64,000 nucleotides of DNA, taken from assembly GCA_945859605.1 (NCBI GenBank), contig OX243816.1, positions 648,540 through 712,539 on the forward strand. The letters run 5' to 3'. Below are positions 23,799 to 36,700 of this stretch, piece by piece; the first letter of the stretch is position 1, and the number at the start of each line of letters is the position of its first letter. The notes under the pieces are model-generated. The model did no database searches, was not told the DNA's origin, and saw only the letters and a program-made list of their open reading frames with translations. The translations under genes and the position numbers were made by a program. The DNA is from Lumbricus rubellus. Taxonomy: Eukaryota; Annelida; Clitellata; Crassiclitellata; Lumbricidae.

Positions 23799-26700
23799 GT
23801 TTATTACTCCCATAAAAGAAAACAAATATACAGCAGTTCCATAATATGACTTGCTAATAAAGCTAAGAATGTTAGATATAAATACATGTAGCCTACAAAC
23901 AAGTAGCAAGTCCAGGGAAGCAATAGGAGCCCCAGAAGGGAAGATCCCACTAGTTAGGGACCCTAGATAAATGACTATTCATGACAAAGATGCTGGATAG
24001 GTGACGCACTGACGCTTGTCTGGTTAGTGACAAGGTGGGAGATTTGCATGTAGCAGTGTGTTTAGTGAAGGAGTAAAATTAGAGGCACAAAGAAACAGAA
24101 AAAAGGGAAGACAGGGAGAAAGAGAGAAAGAGAAGAGAGAAGAAGAAAGAAAAGAAGAAGAAGAGAGTCGAAGAAGCCATTAGTTGACCAGCAGCACACG
24201 ATAATATTAGGTCTAGTATTAAATAACATTTTAAAATAACCTTTTTCGCTGCACGGTACTCATCCACTGTAAGCAGCCTATATAGACCTAGAAGCATCGT
24301 CTTAGACATCCAATACTTATCTAACTACGCCACTACTCGTCCTTTAGAAGTGCCAATCCAAAGCTTGGATAGTGAGGAGGGCGGGAGAAATGTCCGTTTT
24401 GGTCGGAAGGCAACCGATTGCTGAGCCACCGACGACAGCATGACATCATGACATCATGACATAATGACATCATGACATCATGACATCATGATAGCATGAC
24501 ATCATGACATCATGACATCATGACATCATGACATCATGACATCATGACAACCATCATGACATCATGACATCATGACATCATGACATCATGGAGGCATTAC
24601 ATCACGACATCACGACATCATGACAGCATGACATCATGACATCACGACATCATGACATCACGACATCATGACATCATGACATCATGACAGCATGACATCA
24701 TGACATCATGACATCATGACATCATGACATCATGACACCATGACATCATGACACCATGACATCATGACATCATGACATCATGACATCATGACAGCATGAC
24801 ATCATGACATCATGACATCATGACATCACGACATCATGACATCATTACATCACGACATCATGACATCACGACATCATGACATCATGACATCATGACATCG
24901 TGACATCATGACACCATGACATCATGACACCATGACACCATGACGCCATGACATCATGACACCATGACATTTGTGTGCGATCGGACATTTTTAATGACGA
25001 CATTTCTTTAGTCATTCGATCAAAATCTAAGAAAATTTAAAACATTTTTGCCACAAAAGCACTGATAACTTTTAGTCTATCTTACTCTTTTTCCAAAAAT
25101 GCACGTACACAACTTGTCGATTTTTCTGAGAGGGACACATTTCTGGGAGGGACAAATGTTGCACATTATTTTAGTAATTCTGGAGAGGGAGGATCGGGAA
25201 ATGGTAGCCTACGTATTTAGGCCTACACGTATGCAACAATGTCATTACGATTTTGTCAGGAGGTACATTCCGGTGGAGGAACATTCCTCCCCAGAGACGT
25301 TTTAATTAAACACTGCTTGATATAATAATTTTAATTATTATGTGGCGTCATCCTCGGTTGATTTATGTACTGGCGCTATATCAGTTATAAATACGATATA
25401 ATAATTCGAATGACAGAGTGAGACAAAAGAATAAAGGAGAAGGATGAATGTGAAGAGATGAGATTGAAAGCCGCTGCAGGAATGGAAGTTGATTTAAGGA
25501 AATGAGGTTGATAGGCTAATAGGTCGAAACTCAATAGAAGCATTCAGAATAGAATTAGACACACATAAGTACCTACATAGGCTAAACTCTCTCATGTAAA
25601 CGTGTAACGTAAGCCTAAATGTAGGCGTGCGATAAAAACGTGTAATGTAAACATGATCCATAGATCGATTAATGTATTTTTTAAAACAGGCGCAATATTA
25701 TAAGTTAATGATAATTTTAGTTTTTTTTGAGCATTTAGCCTATTTCCCCCAAAAAACATTATTGCGTTGAAAAGACCATCTTCAATCTTTAATCTTTAAT
25801 TGTTTGATGAGATTCAGTAAATCTGATCCAATGTGATTTTAGTCTCAACACCAACAGTTAGGCCTACTGTTCGATAACTTTGTCGATCATCTTCGGTTCT
25901 GTTATAAACAGCGCCTCCGAAAGGCAACACAACGACAGCAACATCAGCAACCAAGACATCAACAACGGCAACAACAGCAACCAAGACATCAACAACGGCA
26001 ACAACAGCAACAACAGCAACAACGGCAACAACGGCAACCAAGACAGCAACTACCACAACAACGGCAACAACGGCAACCAAAGCTACAACAGCCACTAAAG
26101 CATCAACTACATCGGGCAAAAGTACAACAGCTAGGTCGACTACAGTCACGAAAACAACTGCTACCGCCAAACCATCGACAACAGTGGCTACTAGTGTGAC
26201 AACGGGTCATACTGGCAGAGCAACGACAACTAGACCAAAGACATCTAGGACAACAGCTCATCATGGTAAGATATGAATTATTCTAGTCTTGAAGCATGTC
26301 TTGAATTACAACGACGACGACGACGAAATGAGTGAGAGATGGTGATAACAACGACGACGATGATCATAAGATTTCATTTTCGTAATAACCTTTGAATCTT
26401 CTGACTTCTATAGCGCCGTTTTAATAAACGCAATTATGATATTAATAATATGATTATTAATTATTAATATAATTATTGTAGTCATTTAAATTCAAATGAC
26501 GAACTCAATAATATTTATATATTGAAGTGGATTCAACCAGCGTCACTTCTAAAACTCTAATCGACGATGACCTTTCAACTCCGTCCTCACCAGCAGCAGC
26601 AGCTGCATCTTTTGCATCTTTTGCATCTTTTGCATCTTTTGCATCGTATACAATCAATCATATTATATTATGTACGTATAATACAATGCAGATAATAATA

Positions 26701-27442
26701 ATCTTATTATTATTGTGAATATTGTCTCAATACAAGTTCCGGGATGAGTGAAAGCGTAGGGTTACACTGATGGCTCCCTAGCTCCGTCCGTCCGTCCGTC
26801 CCTCCCTCCGTCCTTTGTCCGTCCGTCCGTTCGTCCGTCTCTCTCTGTCTCTGTCTGTCTGTCTGCCTGTCTGTCTGTCTCTGTCTCTCTCTCATATCCT
26901 TCCCCCTGTCAGCTCTTCCATTTTCGCGATAGACCATGCCACGTGCCCGACGCTCTGACCAGGATGTGTAATAATTGTGTATATTATGAAATCGGAGATG
27001 AATTACCGTCCCCTCTCTGTCTGTTTGTCTCTCTCTCTCTCTGTCTGTTTGTCTCGCTGTCTGTCTGTCTGTCTGTCTGTCTGTCTCGTTGTTTGTCTGT
27101 CTGTCTCGTTGTCCAAGCTAAACACCAAGTTGGGCAGCTAGGGATGATAGCAGGGAACATCAGGCCTTATCAGTGGTGGTGGTGGTGGTGGTGGTGGTGG
27201 TGGTGGTGGTAATGCTGGTGGTAATGCTGGTGGTGGTTGTTGGGTCGACAAATGGTTAGACCACCATTCGCCCAAAAACACAGATAGCTCAGTCATCATC
27301 GGCCAGGATTCAATTCATTATTAGCCAATCTTCACAGCCGCCTTCTCTGGTTAACCATGCATGGGTGGACGTACAAAGCGGGGAGTTGCTGTCATCTTTC
27401 TGATGCTCCTCCTCCTCCTTGTCCTCCTCCTCCTCGTCGTCG

Positions 27443-27481
<39 letters not shown>

Positions 27482-27505
27482 CCATCACCATCATCATCAT
27501 CATCA

Positions 27506-27582
<77 letters not shown>

Positions 27583-27586
27583 ATCA

Positions 27587-27649
<63 letters not shown>

Positions 27650-27657
27650 TCATCATC

Positions 27658-27756
<99 letters not shown>

Positions 27757-30700
27757 CTCCTTCCCTCTGCCTCCTCCTCCTTCCCTCCTTGTCCTCCTCC
27801 ATCATCTCATATTCGCTTGTGAGATAGAAGTTGAATTAACCGAAACCTGATGCGCTCACATCATGCTAGATCCTTGTATGTCTCTGTCTCTGTCCATCTG
27901 TGTCTCTCTCTCTTATGTCTGTTTAGATATGCTTGAATGCCTGTCTGCCTGTCTGTCTGTCTCTCTCTCACACAATATGAAAGTAAAAATCTACATATGA
28001 CGGATTTTGAACTCCGGTATCATTTTTGATCTCAAATTTGACAATACATGTAAGTCATTAATAATTATAGTTAATTCTTGGTTAGTCAACAAAAAAATTG
28101 TCGTTAGCAGCTTATAATTATTTCAAAACATGTATATAAATATATGTTACAGAAATTGTCAGCTAATTTAATCAGTGCACGCCGATTGTCGTACAGCGAC
28201 GTAAGTAGGCCAGGTGCAAATTGCCGCGCGGCGTCTGCACAGGTGATTGTCTGGACAGCACGTGACGTCTAGACGAGCGTACGTTAATTGTACAAGAAGG
28301 GAGTGGAAGAGAAGAAGGAGAGTTGCGTGTTGAGAGCCGTTGAGATAGGCTGTAAGAGTTGTTGTTGAGTTGCGATAGAGTAGACTGATGAAGATAGTAG
28401 TCGTGTAGTTGTTATGATAACGCAAGTGTAGTCATTGTTGTGTTGTTGCTGATCGTTTTACTTTATATCGGATTTTGGAGTATAATAAGAAGAGTTAAAC
28501 ACGTCGTCGTTGTTGGTTAACAAAACAGTGAAAGACTGTAGATTCTTTAACCTAGCCATTTAGCTAATGAAACAGTTATCTAGGGATAGGCCTACGCTAC
28601 CACGAACTTATACGAAGAAGCTTCCGAAGAGACTGAAGGTCACACGTAGAGAAGAAGAGGGAAAAGACTTGTGACATTTGGTGTCGTTGCGGTGAGATAA
28701 CGATCCAAGTTGCAGGATAACGATCCAAGTTGCAGGATAACGATCCAAGTTGCAGGATAACGATCCAAGTTGCAGGAGAACGATCGTAGTTACGAACGGA
28801 GGGATTCTATTCAATCAACAGACGTTGTGGAGGAACGGACGCTGTGAATTTATCGAGGAGCCGAGCACACGGGAGAAGCAACGATACATCGAGCATCCGT
28901 ACGTCAGTGAGAAACGACAACACAACGACTACGAGGTAGAAAAAACTTGCTTGTCTATTGAAGTTTGCTTAAAGAATTGAAGTCAGTCAATTGCAAACAT
29001 TTGAAGAGTAGCCTACTATTTATCGACTAGCATCTGTAAAGTAAAGAAGTAAGATGGAGAAACTTACGGAGAAAAAGCAAGCAAATATTAAGAAGATGTC
29101 TACTGATAGACTGATAAAACTGCTAATTGAAGCAGATCTAGACGCAGAAGAAGTTGAACAAATGTCGAGGGAAGAATTGATGAGAAATTTAGCCGAGGTT
29201 TGGGCTAAGAAAGAAGAAGAAGGTGCTGTCGGAGGCGCTGCGGAGAAGCCAGTGGAGAAGCCTGAGGCACCGATGTCTATGGAGGCGTTGCTGCAATTCA
29301 TGATAATGAAAGAGGAGCAGCGTAAACAAGAGGAGAAAGAGCGTAAACAAGAAGAAAAAGAGAAAGAAGAGCAGCGCAGACAAGAGGAGAAAGAGCGTAA
29401 ACAAGAGGAGAAAGAGCGTAAACAAGAAGAAAAAGAGAAAGAAGAGCAGCGCAGACAAGAGGAGAAAGAGCGTAAACAAGAGGAGAAAGAGCGTAAACAA
29501 GAGGAGAAAGAGAAAGAGGAGCAACGAGCGGAAAGAGCAGAAAAATTAGAAAGGATAAGACAACAAGAGATAGACATGCAGAAGCAACAGTTCCAGCTTC
29601 AGTTAGAACAAATGAAAATAGATCGTGACGAATCAGAACGAAGAAGGATGGAGTTAATGATAGAGTACGAAAAAGCAAGAAAAAGCGATGAAGAAATACG
29701 AAAGCAGCAGATTGAGGACAAAAAGGCTCGCGAGGAAGAAAAAGAAAAGATGCGTTTACAAGAACTGGAGAGAGCAGAAGAAATTCGTCAGGAAGAATTT
29801 CAAGCCGGAAAAGACAATTTGGAAAAAGCAGAAAGAGAAAGAGAAGAGCAGATGCAGTTAGAACAAAAGAAACTTGCTATCAAGGAGGCTCAACTTAAAG
29901 AAATGGCCATTGAAAAAGAAGAACGCAGAAAGCAGTTAGAACTATTACAACAGAAGATAGAACAGGAAGAACTGCGGAGAATCGAAGATCAAGATCGACT
30001 GAAGAAGAGAGACGAAGATGATCGTAAGAGCCGAGAAGTGTCAGAACAGATTAGACTCAAAGAAAGTGAGACAATGGTGTCCAAGATTAAGAAGATAGGT
30101 GACGCAATGAAGCATGTGTTACCGAAGATGCCGTATGATATGATGGAAGTGCCATTATATTTTGAAACAGTTGAAAATGCATTCAATAGCTTCGCTGTGG
30201 AAAAGCAATATTGGGTGAAATTGTTGTTGCCATTGATGACCCCGAGAGCGCGAACGGTATTGAATCGATTGTCATTTGAGAATTTAGATAAATACGATGC
30301 AGTGAAAGAGCATTTGTTGAAGGAATTCAAGTTAACAGCTCGTGAGTACAGGTCAAGGTTTGCAGATGCTAAGAAGACAGCCGAAGAAACGTATACGATG
30401 TTCACGGCTAGGCTGAAGAACCTGTTGAATTATTATGTCCGAAGTAGACGAGTGGACAAAGACTACGAGAAGCTGTTTGATTTGTTAGTGGCGGATAAGC
30501 TGAAAGAATGTTTACCACCAGGTCCACTACAGTTTGTCTTAGCAAAAGAGGGCACAGAATGCTTGGAAGCTAGTAATGTTGCAGATCTCGCAGATATACA
30601 TGTAAACAATCGGATTGGTGTGATGTTCCAAGACAAACCGAAATTTGAAGCATGGGACAATAGTCCAAAGCAACCCAAGTGGAACAAGGATAGCAAAGAC

Positions 30701-33700
30701 ACCGGAAGCCAAGCCAAGAGTAATGGTGCAAAGAAAGATGATTATTCTGGAAAGCAGTGGTCGCAAGATAAACAACAGTCAACGTGGGACAGACAAGCCT
30801 ACAATCGAACTCCGCCGCTGGGACGCCCAACAGAAAGTAATGCATCTTACACGCCGTACAACAAGTGGGAGAACAAGGAGCAAAGAAGTTTTATCAAGAA
30901 GCGTTGCCACAATTGCAATTCTGATAAACACCTAATAAAACATTGCCAAGCACCAGGAGCGGCAAATCTGAGGAAGAACTTTAGCAGAAGTGCAGAAAAT
31001 CTTCGAGTAAACCAGATACAAGTGATAAATGCACCTCCTGGTTGGGAAGAACAATGCAACCAAGAAACAGAAGTAAAGTCAGTGATGAAGTGTACGCCGC
31101 AGTTCACCATACTGAAAGAAGCGATAAAGACTACTTCCATTGCAGAAAGTTGTCGAGAAACAAAAAGTAAAGAGGAGTGTCAACGCATAAAGAAGATATC
31201 GTTGCAGCATGTAAATGTGGAGATACGTGGGACTGATGGGCAGCCTGTGCAAGTCGAGGCGTTGATTGACTCGGGGACCGAGATACCAGTAATCAACGAG
31301 GAACTACTGAAAGGAACGACAGTAGAAGAAATCGGCAGAGTTCATTTGCAATGTGTAGCTGGAGAGCCGATTCCAGCTAAGTTGGTGAAAATCGAAGTGC
31401 GGATGAGCGGTCGTAACGAAGGAGCAGCTACAGAGGACAGGACAATAAATATCGCGCCATATTTAACTTTAGTGTGTGCCAGCATTTCAGCAGAACTGTG
31501 TAAAGAAAATCCAGAAAAGTTCCTGCTACATCCAGAGATAATTGCAGAACTGAAAGAGGTTCCACCAATCAGTATATTGCAAGGAGAGCTACAAGCGAAT
31601 GTGACTACAAGAGCACAAAGTCGGAGAGCAGAAGTCGAAGACGGAGAAGATGAAACGATAAACGAAAGTTCGCAAGAAGATGACACGGAAAGCGAAGATG
31701 AACTCAGCATCCAAGATGACGAAAGAACAACATCTGAGAACAATGAAACTGAAGAAGAGATGGCTGCATGTGAACGAAATGATAGTGAAGATTCCGGAAG
31801 CGACGCTGAACTGGAGACAAGTATGAGGGACTTGTTCACAGAGAATTCGAACGATGAAAGACAGCTGGAAGATGCGAAGAAATTCGAGGAGCAGCAGAGA
31901 AATGACGAGTCACTGAAGTCGTGGTGGAGGATCGCTGAAGACAAAGGATCAGAGTTTAGCGTGGTGTATGGAAAAATGCCAAGAGGACCATTAACTATCT
32001 TAAAGGAAAGCTGGACCAAAGAAATAAATCTACCGCCAAACATTGGAGTACAACCAGCAAAGTACCTGAAGAACTTAAGAGCAGACATGGAGAAAGCTTT
32101 GATATTTGCTGAGAATTGTGCAGAGGAAAAGCAAAAACAATACGCCAGTCAATACAACAAGAGGGCCAAGGATAAAGAATTCGAACCAGGAGAAAACGTC
32201 ATCGTCCTGTATCCAACATCAATCAATAAATTGATCTCACGATGGCATGGTCCATGTACAGTGCTACAAAGAAGATCCAAGTATTCGTATCTGGTGGACA
32301 TGAATGAAAACGGCCGACGAATCGTCCATGCCAACAAAATGAGGAAGTTCATCGCAAGAACATTATCGTGTGGTCTCATCGTGGAAGAGGACGACGAATT
32401 CGGATCAGTGGTAGAGCTACCATTGAAAGAAGACCATGCAGAGACGACACAGAAATCGCTGCAATTGGACTATGAACAGATCGGACATCTTACGAGCGAG
32501 CAACAGAAACAGCTACTGGATGTACTGAACCGATATGCAGACAGATTTTCGGACAAACCTGGATTATGTACATTGGTAGAACACGAAGTGGTGCTGAGAC
32601 CACACTTTCGAGAGAAGGAGTTCACGGCTTATCGAATACCGTTGATATACCGCGCAGAAGTGGACAAACAAATACAAGAGATGCTGAAAGCAAACATCAT
32701 TCAGCCGTCGTCGAGCAGAATGGCAAGTCCGCTGGTCATCGTCAAGAAGAAGGACGGATCCTTGAGACTCGCGTGCGACTACAGGTACGTGAATTCATAT
32801 ACTGAAAATTGTCGATACCCCATGCCGATCGTCAACGATGTGCTGAGCAAAGTCGGGAAATCCAAGTTTATTTCCGTCTTGGACTGTCGCAGTGCTTACT
32901 GGACTTGTCCGGTGAAGAAATCCGACCAATGGAAAACCGCATTCGTTACCCATAATGGACTGTACGAATTTACACGTGTCCCTTTTGGAATGATTAACTC
33001 TGGACGGACTTTTGTAAAAGCCATAAACATGATTTTGCAACCGATTGATGCATTTACTGAACCCTATGTTGATGACATTGCAGTCCATTCTGATGATTGG
33101 AACATTCATTTGAAACATTTAGAATTGTTTTTGAAACAAATAAGACTGCATAATGTAACTTTGAACTTGAAGAAATGTGTGTTTGGTAAGAGTGAGGTGA
33201 AATTCATCGGTCACCTCATTGGTTCAGGGAAGAAGATGATGAATCCAGATAGGATTGACAGTTTGATTAATTTAAAAAACCCTGAAACGAAGAAGCAAGT
33301 GAAGCAAATGTTAGGATTCTTTGGTTTCTACAGACAATTTATTTGTAATTTTGCTGAGATTGCTAAACCATTGACAGATTTAACTAGCAAGCAGACACCT
33401 GAGAACATTGTTTGGACTGAGGACCACCAGAAATCTTTTGATTCTCTTAAAGAAATTGTTTTATCAAATGAAGCCTTCATCGGAAGAACCACTAGAGTCC
33501 ATTTTTGACATTTTTTAGTTATATGTGTCCTGCCATTCTTAATGCTAAAGAGCATGTATTGACAAGTTCCTTTTTCAGAAAACTAACGTCAGTCCAAAGT
33601 TATAATGAAAAGAAAATATAGTGTTCATGCAATAACCACTGAAGTCCAGGACTTCAGTGGTTCTTCCATGAATTCACGTGGAACTAGTTTTGGCGGGCTT

Positions 33701-36700
33701 AGCATGTTTCGCCTTAGCAACAGTTTGTTGCATCTTTAGTTGCACGCAATATAGGTCAAATAAAAGTAAGTATGTCTGCCACAAGGAATAAACATCAAAT
33801 AGATGTTTATTTACTATGTACAAAGAATTTTATCCATCCAGCAAAACATCATATGGGGTTAAGATGTTCAACACAGAATTCAATATTCTGTTTGGATACC
33901 ACGTGTTGATGCTTTATTCATGTTCGTGACAGAATAACACTAATTATACAACGACTTTCACTATTTTCACTGCCTTGTTGTAACCTTGCAAGAAGAGATT
34001 TGACCATGTCACAAGACATTTCCTGTTCGAGGTCTTTCTTACTTTGAATGTGATCTGAGCATGGACCTGATTAACCAAAAACAGCTGTGGAATCACCCAA
34101 TGGTTGGTGCACAGGAATTGCTGTGCCAGACATAATCCTTCAGTTACAGTGTAGTTTATGGAGAAGACAATAAGAAGGAAGGAGGAAAGTTGCACAATCC
34201 ATGATGCTCCTCCTACAGAGCAACATTCCCCATTCGTCTATAAAGCACTTATCCCCCCCTCTGAAGAAGGCAAAGTATGACAGCTTGTATGTATGCATGC
34301 ATGCATGCATGTCTGTATGTCTGTATGTATGTATGTATGTATGTATGTATGTATGTATGTATGTATGTATGTATGTGTGTATATGTATGTATGTATGCAT
34401 GTATGTATGTATGTATGTATGTATGTATGTATGTATGTATGTATGTATGTATGTATGTATGTATGTATGTATGTATGTATGTATGTATGTATGTATGTAT
34501 GTATGTATGTATGTATGTATGTATGTATGTATGTATGTATGTATGTATGTATGTATGTATGTATGTATGTATGTATGTATATATGCATGTATGGCGCTGA
34601 AGCAGCTGTCCAGCCTGTCCTATATCATCGTGATTCTGAATAATCCTGTTTTCAAACGGGAATCTGACAATGACGACGAAAATATCAACATAATTATTAG
34701 CATTAAGCGACACACAACACAAGGGCAATTCACTAAAATAATGTTTCACTTTATAAAATTTAATTCATTTTTAATGTGTTATTTTATTTTGCTACTGAAA
34801 AGTAGCAACTTCTAAGTTATCCTAGGACAATTCTTGAATGATCTGTATGCACACTAACAAATTGGGGAAAAAATGTCCTTAAAATGCCTTATGCAGCATG
34901 TTTAAAAATTTTAATATGTGGCGCCACCTAGCTGGTTAGCCAATAAAATTTTGACATGTTACAGAGACAACACATATCAACACATGTGCCAAATATTATT
35001 TCCATATTTTCATAAGTGAAGTACTTGTAGACTTACAAAGTTTATTTTGTGAATATCTCAAAATCAAAAAAATGGACTCAAGTGGTTCTTCCGATCAAGG
35101 CTTCAAATGTGATTTTATACATGTTCGAGGTTGGCAAACCATTTAATTTGTACTGTGATAGCAGTGATTTTGCTGTGGGGGCTGTGCTGTCACAAGTGGA
35201 CGATGAGGGGATAGAACGTCCCGTTTCATTTATCAGCCAGAAGCTGACAGATACCCAGAGGAGATGGGCGACGATTGAGAAGGAAGCCTATGCAATCATA
35301 TGGGCTTTAAACAAATTGAAAGAAATCATTATTGGTTCCAAGATTAATGTGTTCACTGATCATAATCCTTTAGTTTATTTGACTGAGTCAATGTCGAAGT
35401 CTGCTAAGTTAGTCAGATGGTCTTTATCATTGCAAAATTTTGACATTCTGTTGAACTATAAGAAAGGAAAGTTGAATGTAGTAGCAGACTGCTTATCGAG
35501 ATTGTAGTATAAGGTATTTTGTGATTGCATTTAGTATAAGAATTGTTTGTATTTAGTTTAAGCATTATACGTTCGCTAATTTTTGAGATTAATTAGCTCT
35601 CTTCAAAAGAAAGGAAGGAGGTAATGTCAGCTAATTTAATCAGTGCACGCCGATTGTCGTACAGCGACGTAAGTAGGCCAGGTGCAAATTGCCGCGCGGC
35701 GTCTGCACAGGTGATTGTCTGGACAGCACGTGACGTCTAGACGAGCGTACGTTAATTGTACAAGAAGGGAGTGGAAGAGAAGAAGGAGAGTTGCGTGTTG
35801 AGAGCCGTTGAGATAGGCTGTAAGAGTTGTTGTTGAGTTGCGATAGAGTAGACTGATGAAGATAGTAGTCGTGTAGTTGTTATGATAACGCAAGTGTAGT
35901 CATTGTTGTGTTGTTGCTGATCGTTTTACTTTATATCGGATTTTGGAGTATAATAAGAAGAGTTAAACACGTCGTCGTTGTTGGTTAACAAAACAGTGAA
36001 AGACTGTAGATTCTTTAACCTAGCCATTTAGCTAATGAAACAGTTATCTAGGGATAGGCCTACGCTACCACGAACTTATACGAAGAAGCTTCCGAAGAGA
36101 CTGAAGGTCACACGTAGAGAAGAAGAGGGAAAAGACTTGTGACAGAAATATATAATATATAATTTATATATTATTTTCGCGACTTTTTGTTGAGGAGATT
36201 ACTATCTTAATTCGTTTATCCATGCAATCTAATCTAATCTAATCTTAACTTTGTGGGGCGCGGTGGTCTAGTGGTGGCGTCGTTGCCTTGGAGCCGGAAG
36301 GTCCGAGGTTCGAATCCACCTCGCCGCGTAAGGACCTTGGGCAAGTCCTTCACTTGCAATTGCTCAGCGCTTTGGCGTGAAACTCCGATGCAGTGTCCGC
36401 TCTGCATCGGGAGCGCCTCTGAGTAGAGAGAGCTTGAAGGGGCGCTATAACAAGTGCACATACATACATACATACATACATACATACATACATACATACA
36501 TACATACATAACTTAACTTATTCAATCTATTCTGTTCCATACGCTAGTTTAATATAATCTTAAGTAGGCCTATTATACGCTTTCCGTTCAGATATAATTA
36601 TATCTCTTGGTAAAAATAATATGATTAATTAATTAATCAATTAATTGATTAATTAATTAATTAATTAATTGATTAATTAATCATATTAATCTTGTTTTCT

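Larger units (their letters stand above)
33471..35103. mobile_element. 1.6-kb TIR DNA transposon inside RT-RNase H
   Basis: Ends AAGCCTTCATCGGAAGAACC and GGTTCTTCCGATCAAGGCTT form inverted repeats of about 37 bp with three or four mismatches. They are flanked by CAAATG (33465-33470 and 35104-35109), or by TCAAATG if the right boundary is one base earlier. Taking out the element with one target copy puts RT and RNase H back in the same frame. The interior has a further copy of the end motif within a perfect palindrome at 33636-33660 and a long ATGT array. No transposase domain is recognisable. Confidence 0.87.
28152..36149 (+). mobile_element. Gmr1-like Ty3/gypsy LTR retrotransposon with TSD
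   Basis: Two 520-bp LTRs (28157-28676 and 35625-36144) start TGTCAGC and end GTGACA, flanked by GAAAT on both sides (28152-28156 and 36145-36149). In order, the interior has a leader with tandem repeats, one gag-pol frame with zinc knuckle, aspartic protease, an integrase remnant, RT, a 1.6-kb DNA transposon, RNase H and a polypurine tract. Integrase sequence before RT identifies the Gmr1-type domain order known from deuterostome elements. The LTRs read the same by eye, so the insertion looks young. No envelope-like frame follows RNase H. It sits in the last intron of gene 3 in the same orientation. Confidence 0.93.

Noticed and set aside
24432..24968. CRISPR-like direct repeats
   Set aside because: Units are contiguous 8-mers without spacers in a eukaryotic intron.
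27351..27850. Poly-Ser, poly-His and poly-Ile frames
   Set aside because: All three are frames of one triplet microsatellite.
28168..28425. 85-residue minus-strand frame repeated at 35636-35893
   Set aside because: Duplicate only because it lies in both LTRs; no motif.
33944..34195. 83-residue minus-strand frame inside the DNA transposon as transposase
   Set aside because: No DDE or other transposase motif visible; length far too short.
34201..34815. Cys-Met-Tyr-Val repeat protein
   Set aside because: Frame of an ATGT microsatellite.
35508..35624. Envelope gene after RNase H
   Set aside because: Only 117 bp lie between the pol stop and the 3' LTR; no room for one.
36252..36335. Functional tRNA gene
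   Set aside because: A and B boxes are present but the sequence continues into a SINE body and tail with target duplications, and an acceptor stem does not close.
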